Shown here in pieces: positions 25,687 to 36,400 of a stretch of 64,000 nucleotides of DNA. The translations under genes and the position numbers were made by a program. The notes under the pieces are model-generated. The model had not been told where the DNA came from. It saw only the letters and a list, made by a program, of their open reading frames with translations, and did not search any database. Source of the DNA: Seohaeicola sp024304985 (GTDB taxonomy: Bacteria; Pseudomonadota; Alphaproteobacteria; Rhodobacterales; Rhodobacteraceae); NCBI RefSeq assembly GCF_028802875.1, contig NZ_JARAMP010000006.1, forward strand, positions 119,521-183,520, in the 5' to 3' direction. The stretch's first letter is position 1. Each line of letters starts with the position of its first letter.

Positions 25687-27020
25687 GCTTTGCCATCTCC
25701 ATCCGGTTTCACCCAGCCTAGCAAGAACAGGCCCAGAAGGAAAAGCACGATCAGCGGTGTCACGCCGAGTTGCTGGCTTTGCGTGACGGCTGTCATGATC
25801 CCGATCGAGAGCGGCGCGAGGAAGGAGGTGGCCTTGCCGGCGAGGGCGTAGAGGCCGAAAGCCTCGGTCATCTTGTCGGGGTTGGCCTGACGGACCATCA
25901 TCGTGCGGGAGGCTGCCTGAATGACGCCACCCGCCGCGCCGATCAGTGCGCCGAGGATGTAGAAGGTAATGTCGGGCAGATTGGAGCCAGGGTCGACCGG
26001 CATGCCGTAGACGCTGTCGCGCGAGACAAAGACGATGGAAATGGCCACGAAAGTCAGGATCAGGATGCAGGCGCGGATCACCCTTTTCGGCCCGAAACGG
26101 TCATCCGCCATGCCGCCGATCCAGGCGAAGATCGTGCCCGAGATGATGGCGACGATGCCGAAGACGCCGGTATCGACCACCGACCATTCCAGCACACCTG
26201 CGGCATAGATGCCGCCGAACACATACATCCCGTTCAGCGCATCGCGATAGAACATCGAGGACGCCAGATAGGCGAAGAGGGATGGCGTCTGCGGCAGGGC
26301 GCGGATGGTCGTGACCACTTCGGACAGGGCGCGCTTGACGGCACCGGGCGCGGCGCGGGCGGGTTTCGGATCGCGCACCCAGAGGAAGAAGGGGATCATG
26401 AAGACCATATACCAGATCGCGGTCAGCGGGCCGACAGCGCGGGTGCCTTCGCGTTCGCTGGCGTCAAGGCCGAGGATCGGGTCGATGCCGATGAAAGTCT
26501 TGCCGGTGGTGGCGCTTTCGGCAAGGAAGGCCAGCATGATGATCAGCGTGACCATGCCGCCCAGATAGCCGAAGGCCCAGCCGTTGCCGGACAACCGCCC
26601 GATCTGATCGCGCGGGCCAAGATCGGGGAGCATGGAGTTGGTGAAGATCGTCGCGAACTCCATCCCGATCATGCCGATCGCAAAGAATACCAGCGTCAGG
26701 ATCAGGTTGAAATCATCGGGGGCCGCCCACCACAGGCCGAAGGCACCGATCACATACATGACGGAAAACAGCCAGATATAGCGCAGCCGATTGCCCGATG
26801 TATCGGCCAGCGCACCAAGGAACGGGGCCAGCACGGCGATAATGAAACCTGCCGCGCCGATGCCGAAACCCCAAGCGGATTGCGCGGCTGTGCCATCGCC
26901 CATCAGTTCCTTGACATAGGGCGCGAAGATGAAGGTGATCAGAAGCGTGTTGTAAGGCTGGCTGGCCCAGTCGAAGAAGAACCAGCCCCAGATGCGCCGC
27001 CGCATGGAAATCGCTGTCAT
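25665..27020 (-). CDS. MFS transporter, UMF1 family
   Basis: This 451-residue carrier has about twelve hydrophobic helices and begins with the UMF1 hallmark WGWFFFDWASQPYNTLLITF, related to the eukaryotic vacuolar effluxer Atg22. Further family elements are MLPDLGPRDQIGRLSGNGWAFGYLGG and GPRDQIG-type loops, with RTMMVRQANPDKMTEAFGLY in the second half. The substrate is unknown, with amino acid efflux as the guess from Atg22. It heads a three-gene overlapping unit with mepA and the phytase-like gene. Confidence 0.82.
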   Translation of the reverse strand: MTAISMRRRIWGWFFFDWASQPYNTLLITFIFAPYVKELMGDGTAAQSAWGFGIGAAGFIIAVLAPFLGALADTSGNRLRYIWLFSVMYVIGAFGLWWAAPDDFNLILTLVFFAIGMIGMEFATIFTNSMLPDLGPRDQIGRLSGNGWAFGYLGGMVTLIIMLAFLAESATTGKTFIGIDPILGLDASEREGTRAVGPLTAIWYMVFMIPFFLWVRDPKPARAAPGAVKRALSEVVTTIRALPQTPSLFAYLASSMFYRDALNGMYVFGGIYAAGVLEWSVVDTGVFGIVAIISGTIFAWIGGMADDRFGPKRVIRACILILTFVAISIVFVSRDSVYGMPVDPGSNLPDITFYILGALIGAAGGVIQAASRTMMVRQANPDKMTEAFGLYALAGKATSFLAPLSIGIMTAVTQSQQLGVTPLIVLFLLGLFLLGWVKPDGDGKAWAARTP

Positions 27021-27110
27021 ACCGTCCCCCTCTTCGGCCGTTCACGGGCCTTTTTCGGGATAAGACAGCCAAATCATGACAGTGGCAAGTCAATCGTCGC
27101 GGACCCGGCC

Positions 27111-27659
27111 TCAACCCTGCGCTGTGTCCTGCATCGGGGGCCATGGACGCAGATCCTCGGCCGCGATCCAGGCGGCGATCCAGGCCGGAATGGGCGGTGA
27201 GGCGACATTCCCCGCGATGGCGCGGACGGCCTTTTCGGGGGGAACGATCCCGCTGTGATCCGTCAAAGCGGCACGGTAGACGATGTGATTGGCGCAATCG
27301 CCGTTGGCCTTCCACATGGATTGTTCCAGATAGATGAAGCGCGCATCCCAGCACAGCGCGCGGGAGCGCATCTCGACCACCTCGAACATGCGGATGCGGC
27401 GGCGGTAACGCACGCAGGCCCCCGCCATGGTCAGGCCCCAGCCGTTGCGCTTCATCGCGCCGATCAGCCCGGCGCGCTTGGCCAGCGGCAGACGGCCCAG
27501 ATCATAAAGCGTGAGGGTGCGGCCGTTGTTCAGTTCCATCCACAGGTCGATATCCCAGGGCAGGCACATGTGGCGCGAGACATGAGTGCCGGTCAAAGGC
27601 AGCGCGGGTGCACGGCGGAAGCGGATGAATTCGGTGACGAGGCGGATGACGGGATACAT
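27111..27659 (-). CDS. Acyl-CoA thioesterase-like protein (hot-dog fold)
   Basis: The 182-residue protein resembles the 4-hydroxybenzoyl-CoA thioesterase-like family: DIDLWMELNNGRTLTLYDLGR near residue 37 carries the Asp and Asn of the hot-dog active region, followed by LTMAGACVRYRRRIRMFEVV and RFIYLEQSMWKANGDCANH. It most likely hydrolyses an acyl-CoA, but the substrate is unknown. The start is the ATG at 27659 behind a GGAGG ribosome-binding site. Longer frames upstream cross the yggT region and are rejected. It is transcribed alone and divergent from yggT. Confidence 0.82.
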   Translation of the reverse strand: MYPVIRLVTEFIRFRRAPALPLTGTHVSRHMCLPWDIDLWMELNNGRTLTLYDLGRLPLAKRAGLIGAMKRNGWGLTMAGACVRYRRRIRMFEVVEMRSRALCWDARFIYLEQSMWKANGDCANHIVYRAALTDHSGIVPPEKAVRAIAGNVASPPIPAWIAAWIAAEDLRPWPPMQDTAQG

Positions 27660-27800
27660 GGGCGGGCCTCCTGACGGGTGCCTGCTTGTCTGGCGTGGGT
27701 GACGGGTCGTCAACCGCAACGTCGCGGCAAAGGCGGGCAGACCTTGCCAGCGGAGCGGCTTGCGCTTACCTGTGGAGCGCCCAACAGAGGACCGAGACGG

Positions 27801-28085
27801 ATGATTGCCCTTTACCAGACCCTTGCCCTGATCCTTGATGTGGTCTTCTTCATCATGCTGGCCCATATCATCATGAGCTGGCTGATCAATTTTCAGGTGC
27901 TGAACCTGAACCAGCAATTCGTCTATCAACTCTGGACCGGGCTGAACCGGGTGCTGGAGCCGGTCTATACCCCGATCCGGCGCGTTCTGCCCGACACAAG
28001 CCCGCTGGATCTGGCGCCCCTGGTGGCGTTCATCGCGGTCATATCGCTGCGCGATTTCATCCTGCCGGCGATCTTGCTGGGGTAA
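27801..28085 (+). CDS. yggT: YggT family membrane protein
   Basis: This small integral membrane protein (94 residues) has two hydrophobic helices flanking the family signature RVLEPVYTPIRRVLPDTSPLDLAPLV. YggT proteins are linked to osmotic tolerance and to membrane or division-site organisation in other bacteria, but the molecular role is not defined. The ATG at 27801 starts immediately at the first helix. A frame extending upstream has no family similarity. It lies 105 bases upstream of recQ. Confidence 0.9.
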   Translation: MIALYQTLALILDVVFFIMLAHIIMSWLINFQVLNLNQQFVYQLWTGLNRVLEPVYTPIRRVLPDTSPLDLAPLVAFIAVISLRDFILPAILLG

Positions 28086-28190
28086 GCGCCTGTTTCTGCT
28101 GTTCGGGGGTCTATCGGCCTCTTGCCCAACAACCCATGGTGTGGGATTAGTCGGGAAAGAGCAGATATAGACAGACCGACAGGGGGTCCC

Positions 28191-30230
28191 ATGCAAAGCG
28201 CCGTCCCGCTGCTGCGCGACATCTTCGGATTCGACGCGTTCCGCCCGGGACAGGCCGAGATCGTGGAGGCTGTGTCGGCCGGGCGCAACGTGCTGGCCAT
28301 CATGCCCACGGGCGGCGGCAAATCCCTGTGTTTCCAACTGCCTGCCCTGATGCGTGAGGGGGTCACTGTCGTGATCTCGCCGCTGATCGCCTTGATGCGG
28401 GATCAGGTGCGCGCCCTGCGCGAGGCGGGGGTCGAGGCGGGGGCGCTGACATCAGGCAACACGCCCGAGGAGACGGATGCCGTCTGGCTGGCGCTGGAGG
28501 AGAAGCGGCTCAAGCTGCTTTACATCGCGCCAGAACGGCTGGCGGCGCAGTCGTCTTTCGGGATGTTGCAGCGGGCCGGTGTCAGCCTGATCGCGGTGGA
28601 TGAGGCGCATTGCGTGAGCCAGTGGGGGCATGATTTCCGCCCCGATTATCTGCGCATCGGTGCGCTGCGCCGCGCGCTGGATGTGCCACTGGCGGCGTTC
28701 ACCGCCACGGCGGATGCGGAAACGCAGGACGAGATCGTCATGCGGCTGTTCGACGGGAACGCGCCGCTGAAGTTTCTGCGCGGGTTTGATCGGCCCAATA
28801 TCCATCTGGCCTTTGCCGCCAAGGACAATCCGCGCCGCCAGATCCTGAGTTTTGCCGCCGCGCGCAAAGGGCAATCGGGGATCGTCTATTGCGGCACGCG
28901 GGCCAAGACCGAGACACTGGCGCAAGCTCTGCGCGAGGCGGGGCACAGCGCCTGCCATTATCACGGCGGTATGGAGGCCGAGGATCGGCGCCAGACCGAA
29001 ACCCGATTCCAGCAGGAGGACGGGTTGATCGTGGTGGCGACGGTTGCCTTTGGCATGGGGATCGACAAGCCGGATATCCGCTGGGTCGCCCATGCCGATC
29101 TGCCCAAGTCGATCGAGGCTTATTATCAGGAAATCGGTCGCGCGGGGCGGGACGGGGCGCCGGCGGAAACCCTGACGCTCTATGGCCCCGACGACATCCG
29201 CCTGCGGCGGAGCCAGATCGACGAAGGCTTGGCCCCGGCGGATCGGCGGATGGCCGATCATGCGCGGTTGAATGCGCTCTTGGGTCTGGCCGAGGCGCTG
29301 GAATGTCGGCGGCAGACCTTGCTGCGCTATTTCGGCGAGACGCCGGAGCCTTGCGGGAATTGCGACCTGTGCGACAGTCCGGCCGCGGTGTTTGACGGGA
29401 CGCTGGCCGTGCGCAAGGCGCTGTCGGCGATCCTGCGGACGGAGGAATGGTTCGGGGCGGGGCATCTGATCGACATTCTGACGGGCAACAGCACCGACAA
29501 GGTGCGCGAACGCGGGCATGATGCGCTGCCGACCTTTGGTGTGGGACGGGATTATTCGCGACCCCAGTGGCAGGCGATCTTTCGGCAGATGATGGGGCAT
29601 GACCTGATCCGGCCCGATCCCGAACGCCACGGGGCCTTGCGGATGACCGATGCGGCGCGGCCGATCCTGCGGGATGAGGCGTCGATCACGCTGCGGAGTG
29701 ATTCTGTCGCAAAGCCCGACCGTCGCCCGGCGGTCAAAACGCTGGTGTCGGACGAGGATGCGCCTTTGCTGTCGGCGCTCAAGGCCAAGCGGCGCGCGCT
29801 GGCCGAGGCGGCGCGGGTGCCTGCTTACGTCATTTTCACCGACAAGACGCTGATCGAGATGGCGGAAACCCGGCCCACCACGCTGGACGCGATGGCGCGG
29901 ATCGGGGGCGTGGGGGCGAAGAAGCTGGAAAGCTATGGCGCGACGTTTCTGGAGGTGATCACCGGCGCGGTCGAGACCATGCACCCCGCACGGCGCAAGA
30001 TCGCGGGGCGAGCGGAGGGCACGTTGTATGATCGCTTGCTGGCCGCACAGGCCGATCTGGCGCGTGGATCGGACGGGGTGGACAAGCCCCTGAGTTGTTC
30101 CGCCGCCTTGCTGGCCAAGGTCGCGCAACTGCGCCCGCGCGATGCGCGCGAGATGGAGCGGCTTTTGGGCGACAAACGGGCCGAACGTTTCGGGCCAGCG
30201 TTTCTGGACGTGTTGCGGGATGCGGGCTAA
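28191..30230 (+). CDS. recQ: ATP-dependent DNA helicase RecQ
   Basis: RecQ unwinds DNA 3' to 5' in recombination and repair. The 679-residue protein has motif I MPTGGGKS (38-45), the DEAH box (AVDEAHCVSQWGHDFRPDYL), motif VI (EIGRAGRDG), the zinc-binding cysteines (CGNCDLC), an RQC winged helix and a C-terminal HRDC domain (VPAYVIFTDKTLIEMAETRP). The ATG at 28191 follows AGGGGGT. A TTG-initiated extension of 23 codons lacks similarity. It is 33 bases upstream of yaaA. Confidence 0.95.
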   Translation: MQSAVPLLRDIFGFDAFRPGQAEIVEAVSAGRNVLAIMPTGGGKSLCFQLPALMREGVTVVISPLIALMRDQVRALREAGVEAGALTSGNTPEETDAVWLALEEKRLKLLYIAPERLAAQSSFGMLQRAGVSLIAVDEAHCVSQWGHDFRPDYLRIGALRRALDVPLAAFTATADAETQDEIVMRLFDGNAPLKFLRGFDRPNIHLAFAAKDNPRRQILSFAAARKGQSGIVYCGTRAKTETLAQALREAGHSACHYHGGMEAEDRRQTETRFQQEDGLIVVATVAFGMGIDKPDIRWVAHADLPKSIEAYYQEIGRAGRDGAPAETLTLYGPDDIRLRRSQIDEGLAPADRRMADHARLNALLGLAEALECRRQTLLRYFGETPEPCGNCDLCDSPAAVFDGTLAVRKALSAILRTEEWFGAGHLIDILTGNSTDKVRERGHDALPTFGVGRDYSRPQWQAIFRQMMGHDLIRPDPERHGALRMTDAARPILRDEASITLRSDSVAKPDRRPAVKTLVSDEDAPLLSALKAKRRALAEAARVPAYVIFTDKTLIEMAETRPTTLDAMARIGGVGAKKLESYGATFLEVITGAVETMHPARRKIAGRAEGTLYDRLLAAQADLARGSDGVDKPLSCSAALLAKVAQLRPRDAREMERLLGDKRAERFGPAFLDVLRDAG

Positions 30231-30263
30231 GTCACCGGCAAGGATGCCTGGAAGGGGAATGGA

Positions 30264-31040
30264 ATGCTGATCACCGTCTCGCCCGCGAAGAAACTGGACA
30301 TGACCGAGGTCGCCGGCGTGACGCCGACCCGGCCCGATTTCGGGACGGATGCCGATCGTCTTGCACGGATTGCGCGGAATCTGAGCGTGAAGGATCTGCA
30401 GAAACTGATGGGGATTTCCGAAAGCCTGGCCAAGCTGACCGCGGATCGCTTCCGCGATTTCGGCGGCATGGAGGAGAAACCGGCGGCTTTGGCCTTTGCC
30501 GGGGACACCTATCAGGGGCTTGAGGCCGGGTCGCTGGATGCCGACGAGATGGCCTTTGCGCAGGATCACCTGCGGATCCTGTCGGGGTTGTATGGCGTGT
30601 TGCGGCCACTGGATGCGATCCAGCCGTATCGGCTGGAGATGGGGAGCCGGTTGAAAACGCCGCGCGGGGCGACGCTTTACGATTACTGGGGCCCCCGCAT
30701 CTCGGAGGCGTTGAACGCGCAGGCGGAGGTTCTGGGGACCGATACGCTGATCAATTGCGCCAGTCAGGAATATTTCGGCGCGGTGGACCTGTCGACGCTG
30801 CGCCCGCAGGTCATCACGCCTGTTTTCCTTGAGGAAAAGAACGGCGAGGCCAAGATCGTCAGCTTCTACGCCAAGAAGGCGCGCGGCGCGATGGCGCGGT
30901 TCATCATCCAGCGCCGCCTGACCAGCCCGGAGGGGATCAAGGATTTCGACAGCGGCGGCTATGCTTTCCGCCCCGATCTGAGCGAGGGTGACCGTTGGGT
31001 GTTCCTGCGCGAGGCGGTGGCGGCCGAAAAGGCGGCCTGA
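30264..31040 (+). CDS. yaaA: Peroxide stress protein YaaA
   Basis: YaaA family proteins lower intracellular free iron and limit DNA damage during hydrogen peroxide stress, and the fold binds DNA. The 258-residue sequence begins MLITVSPAKKLDM and has the conserved LSGLYGVLRPLDAIQPYRLEMG and INCASQEYF motifs and C-terminal FDSGGYAF. It follows recQ by 33 bases with a GGAAGGGGA ribosome-binding site and is likely co-transcribed, which pairs two DNA-protection functions. It ends three bases before the convergent kinase gene. Confidence 0.93.
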   Translation: MLITVSPAKKLDMTEVAGVTPTRPDFGTDADRLARIARNLSVKDLQKLMGISESLAKLTADRFRDFGGMEEKPAALAFAGDTYQGLEAGSLDADEMAFAQDHLRILSGLYGVLRPLDAIQPYRLEMGSRLKTPRGATLYDYWGPRISEALNAQAEVLGTDTLINCASQEYFGAVDLSTLRPQVITPVFLEEKNGEAKIVSFYAKKARGAMARFIIQRRLTSPEGIKDFDSGGYAFRPDLSEGDRWVFLREAVAAEKAA

Positions 31041-31043
31041 GGC

Positions 31044-33266
31044 TTACCCGGCGGCGGGCGCATCCTCGGCGTCGGTCAGCGTGGTGGTCAGCGTGTCAAG
31101 CGGCGCGGTCGCATCAGGCGGACAATGGGCAAGGACATGTGAGACAAGGTCGGCCTTGCGCAGCGGTTTGGACAGATAGTCGTCCAGCCCGGCCGCCAAT
31201 ATCCCCTCGCGGTCGCCATCCATGGCATGGGCCGTCATGGCAACGATGGGCAGATGCGGACGCCCCCGGGCCGCCTGTTCGGCGCGCAGGCGGCGGGTTG
31301 CTTCCTTGCCGTCCATTTCGGGCATGGAAATATCCATGAAAACCAGATCAGGCCAGTCTGCGATGCAGGCGGCCACGGCCTCGGCCCCGTTGGCGGCAAA
31401 GCGCAGGTCGATTTGCAGATGTTGCAGCATGCGCGAGAACACAAGCTGGTTGGTGCGGTTATCTTCGGCGGCGAGAACGCGCATCCGGCGCATGGTCCCT
31501 TTGGCCTTTGCCGGGACGGATGGAAGGGCGGCGCGCCCGGTGACCCCGTCAAGCGCCGCAAAGAGATGCCGCCGCGCGGTCGGCTTTTGCAGGATGGCGT
31601 GCAGGTGAACATGGGCCGGGTCCTGCTCGGCAAAACCGGAATTGGCGGTCATCAGCAGGATCGGCAGCCCGGCCCCGGTGTCGCGGACCGCCTGCGCCAG
31701 TTCGAGACCGTCCATGGTGGGCATCGCATGTTCCGTCAGGATCAGATCGAAGCCTTCGGGCACATGGGTCAGTGCCGCCTCGCCCGAGGCGCAGGCGGTG
31801 ACGTGGTGTCCCAGCGCCTGCATCTGGCGGATCACGATCTGGCGGTTCGCCTCGACCGGGTCGACCACCAGAACCCGCAGGGCTGTTCTGGCGGAGGCGC
31901 GCATCAGCGCCGGATCGCCTGCGCTGCTGTCCACCACGGGAAGCGCCAGCACGAAACCGAAGACGCTGCCGCGCCGCAGCTCGGATTCGACCCAGATCCG
32001 CCCGCCCATCAGCCCGATCAGCTTTTGCGTGATGGCAAGGCCAAGCCCGGTCCCTTCAAAACGGCGATTGTGTTCATCCTCGACCTGATTGAATTCACCG
32101 AACACATGCTGGACCTTGTCCGGGGCGATGCCGATCCCGGTATCCTCGACCGTGACATGCACCTGCCCCTGAGCGCTGCCCTCGGCCTGCAGGCCGACGA
32201 CGCGGACAAGCACATGTCCCGACGGGGTGAATTTGACCGCATTGCCGATCAGGTTCGTCAGCACCTGCCGGATGCGCCCCGGATCGCCCATGAATATGGT
32301 GGGCAGGAAGAGGTCGTAATCCACCAGAAGTTCCAGCCCCTTCTGCCGCGCGCTCGGTTGCAGGAGCAGGATCACCTCGTGAATGGCGCGTTCCAGATCG
32401 AAGGGTTCGGGATGCAGGGTCAACCGTTCCGCTTCGATCTTGGAATAGTCGAGCACGTCGTTGATGATGACCAGAAGCGCCTCGGCCGAGGTCTTGATCG
32501 TGTTGACGTAAAGACGCTGCTCTTCTGTCAGGGGGGTATCGCCCAACAGGTCCACCATGCCGACCACGCCGTTCATGGGTGTGCGGATCTCGTGGCTCAT
32601 GTTGGCCAGGAACGAGGACTTGGCCCGGTTCGCCGCCTCGGCCCTTTCGCGCGCCTGTTTCAGTTCTTTCTGATAGCGGATGGTTTCGGTGATGTTCAGC
32701 GCGAGGCTGACCACGTCACCGCCCTTGCCGCGCTGGTCGATGAGTTTGATATAGGCGTTGTTCCAGAGCCGGATCACCGTGGGTTCGGGCGACGGCGCCT
32801 CCCATCGGCGCAGCATCATGGCGCGCCATTCGGCGGGGCTGTGGGTGCCGATGTTGACGATTCCCTCATCCGTCAGGAGTTGCAGCAGGTAGGGATAGGT
32901 GACGCCGGGCCTGACCTCTTCCAGCCCTTCGAACACCGAGAGATAGGCATTGTTGGCCGCGATCATGCGGTCGTCCAGATCGAAGAAGGCGAAGCCGTCC
33001 TGTATCGTTTCGATGGAATGCCAGAGGCGGCGTTCAGCAATCTCGACCTTCTGATGCGCCTCGCTCAGGTCGGATTTGACGCGTCTGTTCTCATCCTCGA
33101 TCGTCTGGACCTGTGCGCGCGTCTCGTGGATTTCGTCGGACAGCGCCTTGGCATGGCGGCCCAGCTTTCGGTTGGCCGCGAAGAGTTCGGCCTGTTTCAG
33201 TTCCAGCAGGCGTTCCGCCGCCAGCCGGGCGCGCCGTTCATCAGCCAGTTTGTTGGCAAGGCTCAT
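31044..33266 (-). CDS. Soluble hybrid histidine kinase with a degenerate first receiver domain
   Basis: The 740-residue protein has no membrane segment. Residues about 1-80 form a coiled coil, followed by a PAS-like sensor (about 81-200), HisKA with phosphoacceptor H225 (MSHEIRTP), HATPase_c (N-box GNAVKFTPSG, G1 VEDTGIGI, G2 GTGLGL) and two receiver domains. In receiver 1 (about 463-572) the phosphoacceptor position is E512 (LTEHAMP) and the acidic pair is reduced to VVDP, although K561 remains, so it should not be phosphorylated. Receiver 2 (about 595-715) is intact, with D645 (FMDISMP) and EDN. The signal and output are unknown, and no response regulator is adjacent. The gene is divergent from the alpha-2-macroglobulin gene. 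Confidence 0.88.
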   Translation of the reverse strand: MSLANKLADERRARLAAERLLELKQAELFAANRKLGRHAKALSDEIHETRAQVQTIEDENRRVKSDLSEAHQKVEIAERRLWHSIETIQDGFAFFDLDDRMIAANNAYLSVFEGLEEVRPGVTYPYLLQLLTDEGIVNIGTHSPAEWRAMMLRRWEAPSPEPTVIRLWNNAYIKLIDQRGKGGDVVSLALNITETIRYQKELKQARERAEAANRAKSSFLANMSHEIRTPMNGVVGMVDLLGDTPLTEEQRLYVNTIKTSAEALLVIINDVLDYSKIEAERLTLHPEPFDLERAIHEVILLLQPSARQKGLELLVDYDLFLPTIFMGDPGRIRQVLTNLIGNAVKFTPSGHVLVRVVGLQAEGSAQGQVHVTVEDTGIGIAPDKVQHVFGEFNQVEDEHNRRFEGTGLGLAITQKLIGLMGGRIWVESELRRGSVFGFVLALPVVDSSAGDPALMRASARTALRVLVVDPVEANRQIVIRQMQALGHHVTACASGEAALTHVPEGFDLILTEHAMPTMDGLELAQAVRDTGAGLPILLMTANSGFAEQDPAHVHLHAILQKPTARRHLFAALDGVTGRAALPSVPAKAKGTMRRMRVLAAEDNRTNQLVFSRMLQHLQIDLRFAANGAEAVAACIADWPDLVFMDISMPEMDGKEATRRLRAEQAARGRPHLPIVAMTAHAMDGDREGILAAGLDDYLSKPLRKADLVSHVLAHCPPDATAPLDTLTTTLTDAEDAPAAG

Positions 33267-33420
33267 GCCGGTCCTTTCGATCGTGTTGAATCAGGGGATC
33301 ACCGTCGCCTACCATCGCGGGGGCGGGTGAATTCCGGGTAAACACGCCCGTCGGCAAGAGGAATCCTTGCACCGAAATCTGCGGTCATGTCACCATGCCC
33401 CAAGATCAGGAGGATCCGCC

Positions 33421-36400
33421 ATGCCCCGCACCATCGCAGCGCTTGCCCTTGTTCTTGGCCTTGTCGGCCTTGCGCCCGCAACGGCCTTTGCGCAGGAGAT
33501 CGTGCCGGATCGACGTATCGTCGTGACGCGGGACATGGATTTTCCGGGTGGCGATCTGCAACCCCTGTTCGATACGACGCTGACGGCCTGTCGGACCGCC
33601 TGTCTGGCGGATCGCGATTGCGCGGCCTTTACCTTCAATACCCGGTCGAATGCCTGCTTTCCGAAATCGGCCGTGCAGGGGCGCAGCCCCTATGCGGGCG
33701 CGCTGTCGGCCGAGGTGGTGGCGACGGCGCCCGGCGCTCTGCAATCCGCTGCGGCCCGTATCGCGGATCTGGACTGGCTGGGGCGTCCGACTCTGGAGGA
33801 CGCGCGCGATCTGGCGCTGGAGATCGGCACGCTGCACCCTGCGGGGGGCTTCGATCCGGACACGATCCTGCAAGCCGCGCTGGAGCGGGCCAATGCCGGG
33901 GACAGATCCGGTGCCGCCGGGTGGATGGGGGCGGCGGTGTCCCTGTTGGATCGCAGTGATCTGTGGGTGGAATATGCGCGCCTGACCGGGCAGATCCAGA
34001 CGCAGGATTATGACAGCCAGATCCGCCTGCGGGAACGGGCGGTGAGTGCTGCGGTGAACGGCTATCTGCGCGCCGATGCGCCAGCGCAGCGCGTGAGCGC
34101 GCTGGAGGTTCTGGCGCAGGCGTTGGAGGCGGCGGAGCGGGGGCGCGACATGATCCCGAGCTTGCGTCTGGCGCAGAGCATCGCTCCGCGCGCCGATCTG
34201 GACCGCGCGCTGGAGGAGGCCGTTGCCAAATACGGGTTCCGCGTGATCGGCAATGCGGTAGAGAGCGACAGCGCCGCGCCGCGGATTTGCGCGCAATTCT
34301 CGGAGCCGCTGATCAAGGCGGGGCAGGATTACACGCCGTTCGTGAACCTGCCGGATGCGACCTTGTCGGTGGAGGCGCAGGACAATCAGCTGTGTGTGGA
34401 CGGTGTGCGGCACGGTGAACGTTACCGCATCGTGCTGCGCGCGGGCCTGCCTGCCGCCAGTGGCGAGACGCTGCTGCGCGATGTGGAACAGGTGCTTTAT
34501 GTGCGCGATCGGTCGCCGTCGATCGTCTTTCCGGGGCGTGCCTATGTCTTGCCGCGCAGCGCGGATGCGGCGGTGCCGGTGCAGACGGTGAACCTTGACC
34601 GGATCGACCTGACGCTGCGGCGCGTCAGCGACCGCAACCTGATCCGCGCGATGCAGGAGGATTACTTCGGCAGCACCTTGCCCGAATGGCAGGAACGCGG
34701 CTTTGCCTCGGAGATCGCGACCGAGGTCTGGACCGGGACGGGCGAGACGGGGCGCGCGTTGAACCGCGACATGGTCACGCGCTTGCCGCTGGGTGATGTG
34801 CTGGCAGATCAACCAGCAGGCATCTATGCGCTGACGGCGCGGGTGCCGGGCGCCGATCCCTATGCCGATCCGGGGGCGACGCAGTGGTTCGTGCTGTCCG
34901 ATCTGGGCCTGTCCACGATGCTGGGCACGGATGGGCTGCATGTGACGGTGCGGCATCTGTCCGACGCAAGCGCGGTAGAAGGCGCGCGGGTCGAGGTGTT
35001 GAGCCGGGCCAATGCGGTGATTGCGGACGGTGCGACTGATGCGCAGGGCTATCTGCGCATTGATCCGGGCCTGACGCGGGGCACCGGCACGGCTGCGCCT
35101 GCGATGGTGGTGGTGCGCCATGGCAGCGGGTCCGGGGCGGATGTCGAGGATATCGCGTTCCTGTCGCTGACCGATCCGGCCTTTGACCTATCGGATCGCG
35201 GGGTGGAAGGCCGCCCGCCCAGCCCGCCGATTGATGTGTTCCTTGCCACGGATCGCGGCGCTTACCGCGCGGGTGAGGTGATCCATGCGACCGTTCTGGC
35301 CCGTGACGACCGCGCCGCCGCGATCCCCGGCCTGCCCGTCACCGCCATCCTGACCCGGCCCGATGGGGTGGAATACTCCCGCAGTCTTTCCACCGAGGAT
35401 GTGGCGGGGGGACATGTCTTTGCCCTGCCCTTGGGCGATGCGGTGCCGCGCGGGACATGGCGGCTGGAGGTGAAGGCCGATGTGGACGCGGCTCCCTTGG
35501 CCAGTCGCACTGTACTGGTCGAGGATTTCCTGCCCGAACGGATCGACTTTGACCTGAGCCTGCCGGATGGCGCCTTGCGCGCGGGGGATACGCCGCCGCT
35601 GCGCGTGGAGGCGCGTTATCTGTTTGGCGCACCCGGCGCGGGTCTGGCGGTGGAGGGCGAGGTTCTGTTGCGGGGCACGGATACGGTTGAGGGCTTCCCC
35701 CTCTATCGGTTTGGCCGCCATGATGAGCCCGTCAGCCCGCGCAGCCGTTCCCTGCAGGCGACGCGCACCGATGAGGCGGGGCGGGTGACCCTGCCCCTGA
35801 CCCTGCCGGATGTGCAGGCCGCAGGCAGCCCGCTGGAGGCGCGGGTGACCCTGCGGGTGTCCGAGGGGTCGAACCGTCCGGTGGAGCGGGAGTTGACCCG
35901 TGCGCTGACTCCCGACACGCCGATGATCGGCATCCGCCCGCTGTTCGATGGCGCGCTGCCGGAGGGGGCCGAAGCCATCTTTCGCATCATCGGGTTGTCA
36001 CCCGATCTGACCCCTGCCCCCCTGGCCGTTCGCTGGAGCGTGAACCGGGTCGAGACGCGTTATCAATGGTATCAGCAATTCGGCGAATGGCAGTGGGAGC
36101 CGATCACCACACGCACCCGCATCGACCAGGGCGAGGCTGTGCTTGGGACCGAACCTCTGGAGATTGCGACCCCGGTGGACTGGGGGCAATACGAACTGGT
36201 GGTCGAGACGCGGGAGGGGGTCTATGCCGCCTCCTCGACCGGGTTCGACGCTGGCTGGTATGCGCCTGCGGATACCGCCACGACGCCTGATCTGCTGGAA
36301 CTGTCCTTGGACAAGCCCGCTTATCGCAGCGGCGAAACCGCGATGCTGCGGATCGTGCCGCGTCATGCGGGGATTGCCAGTGTCGCGGTGATGTCGAACC

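Noticed and set aside
28452..30569. 705-codon minus-strand frame opposite recQ and yaaA
   Set aside because: It has no recognisable domain and is fully explained as the shadow of recQ/yaaA.
31227..33341. 704-codon plus-strand frame opposite the histidine kinase
   Set aside because: It is a shadow of the kinase, whose motifs are unambiguous on the other strand.
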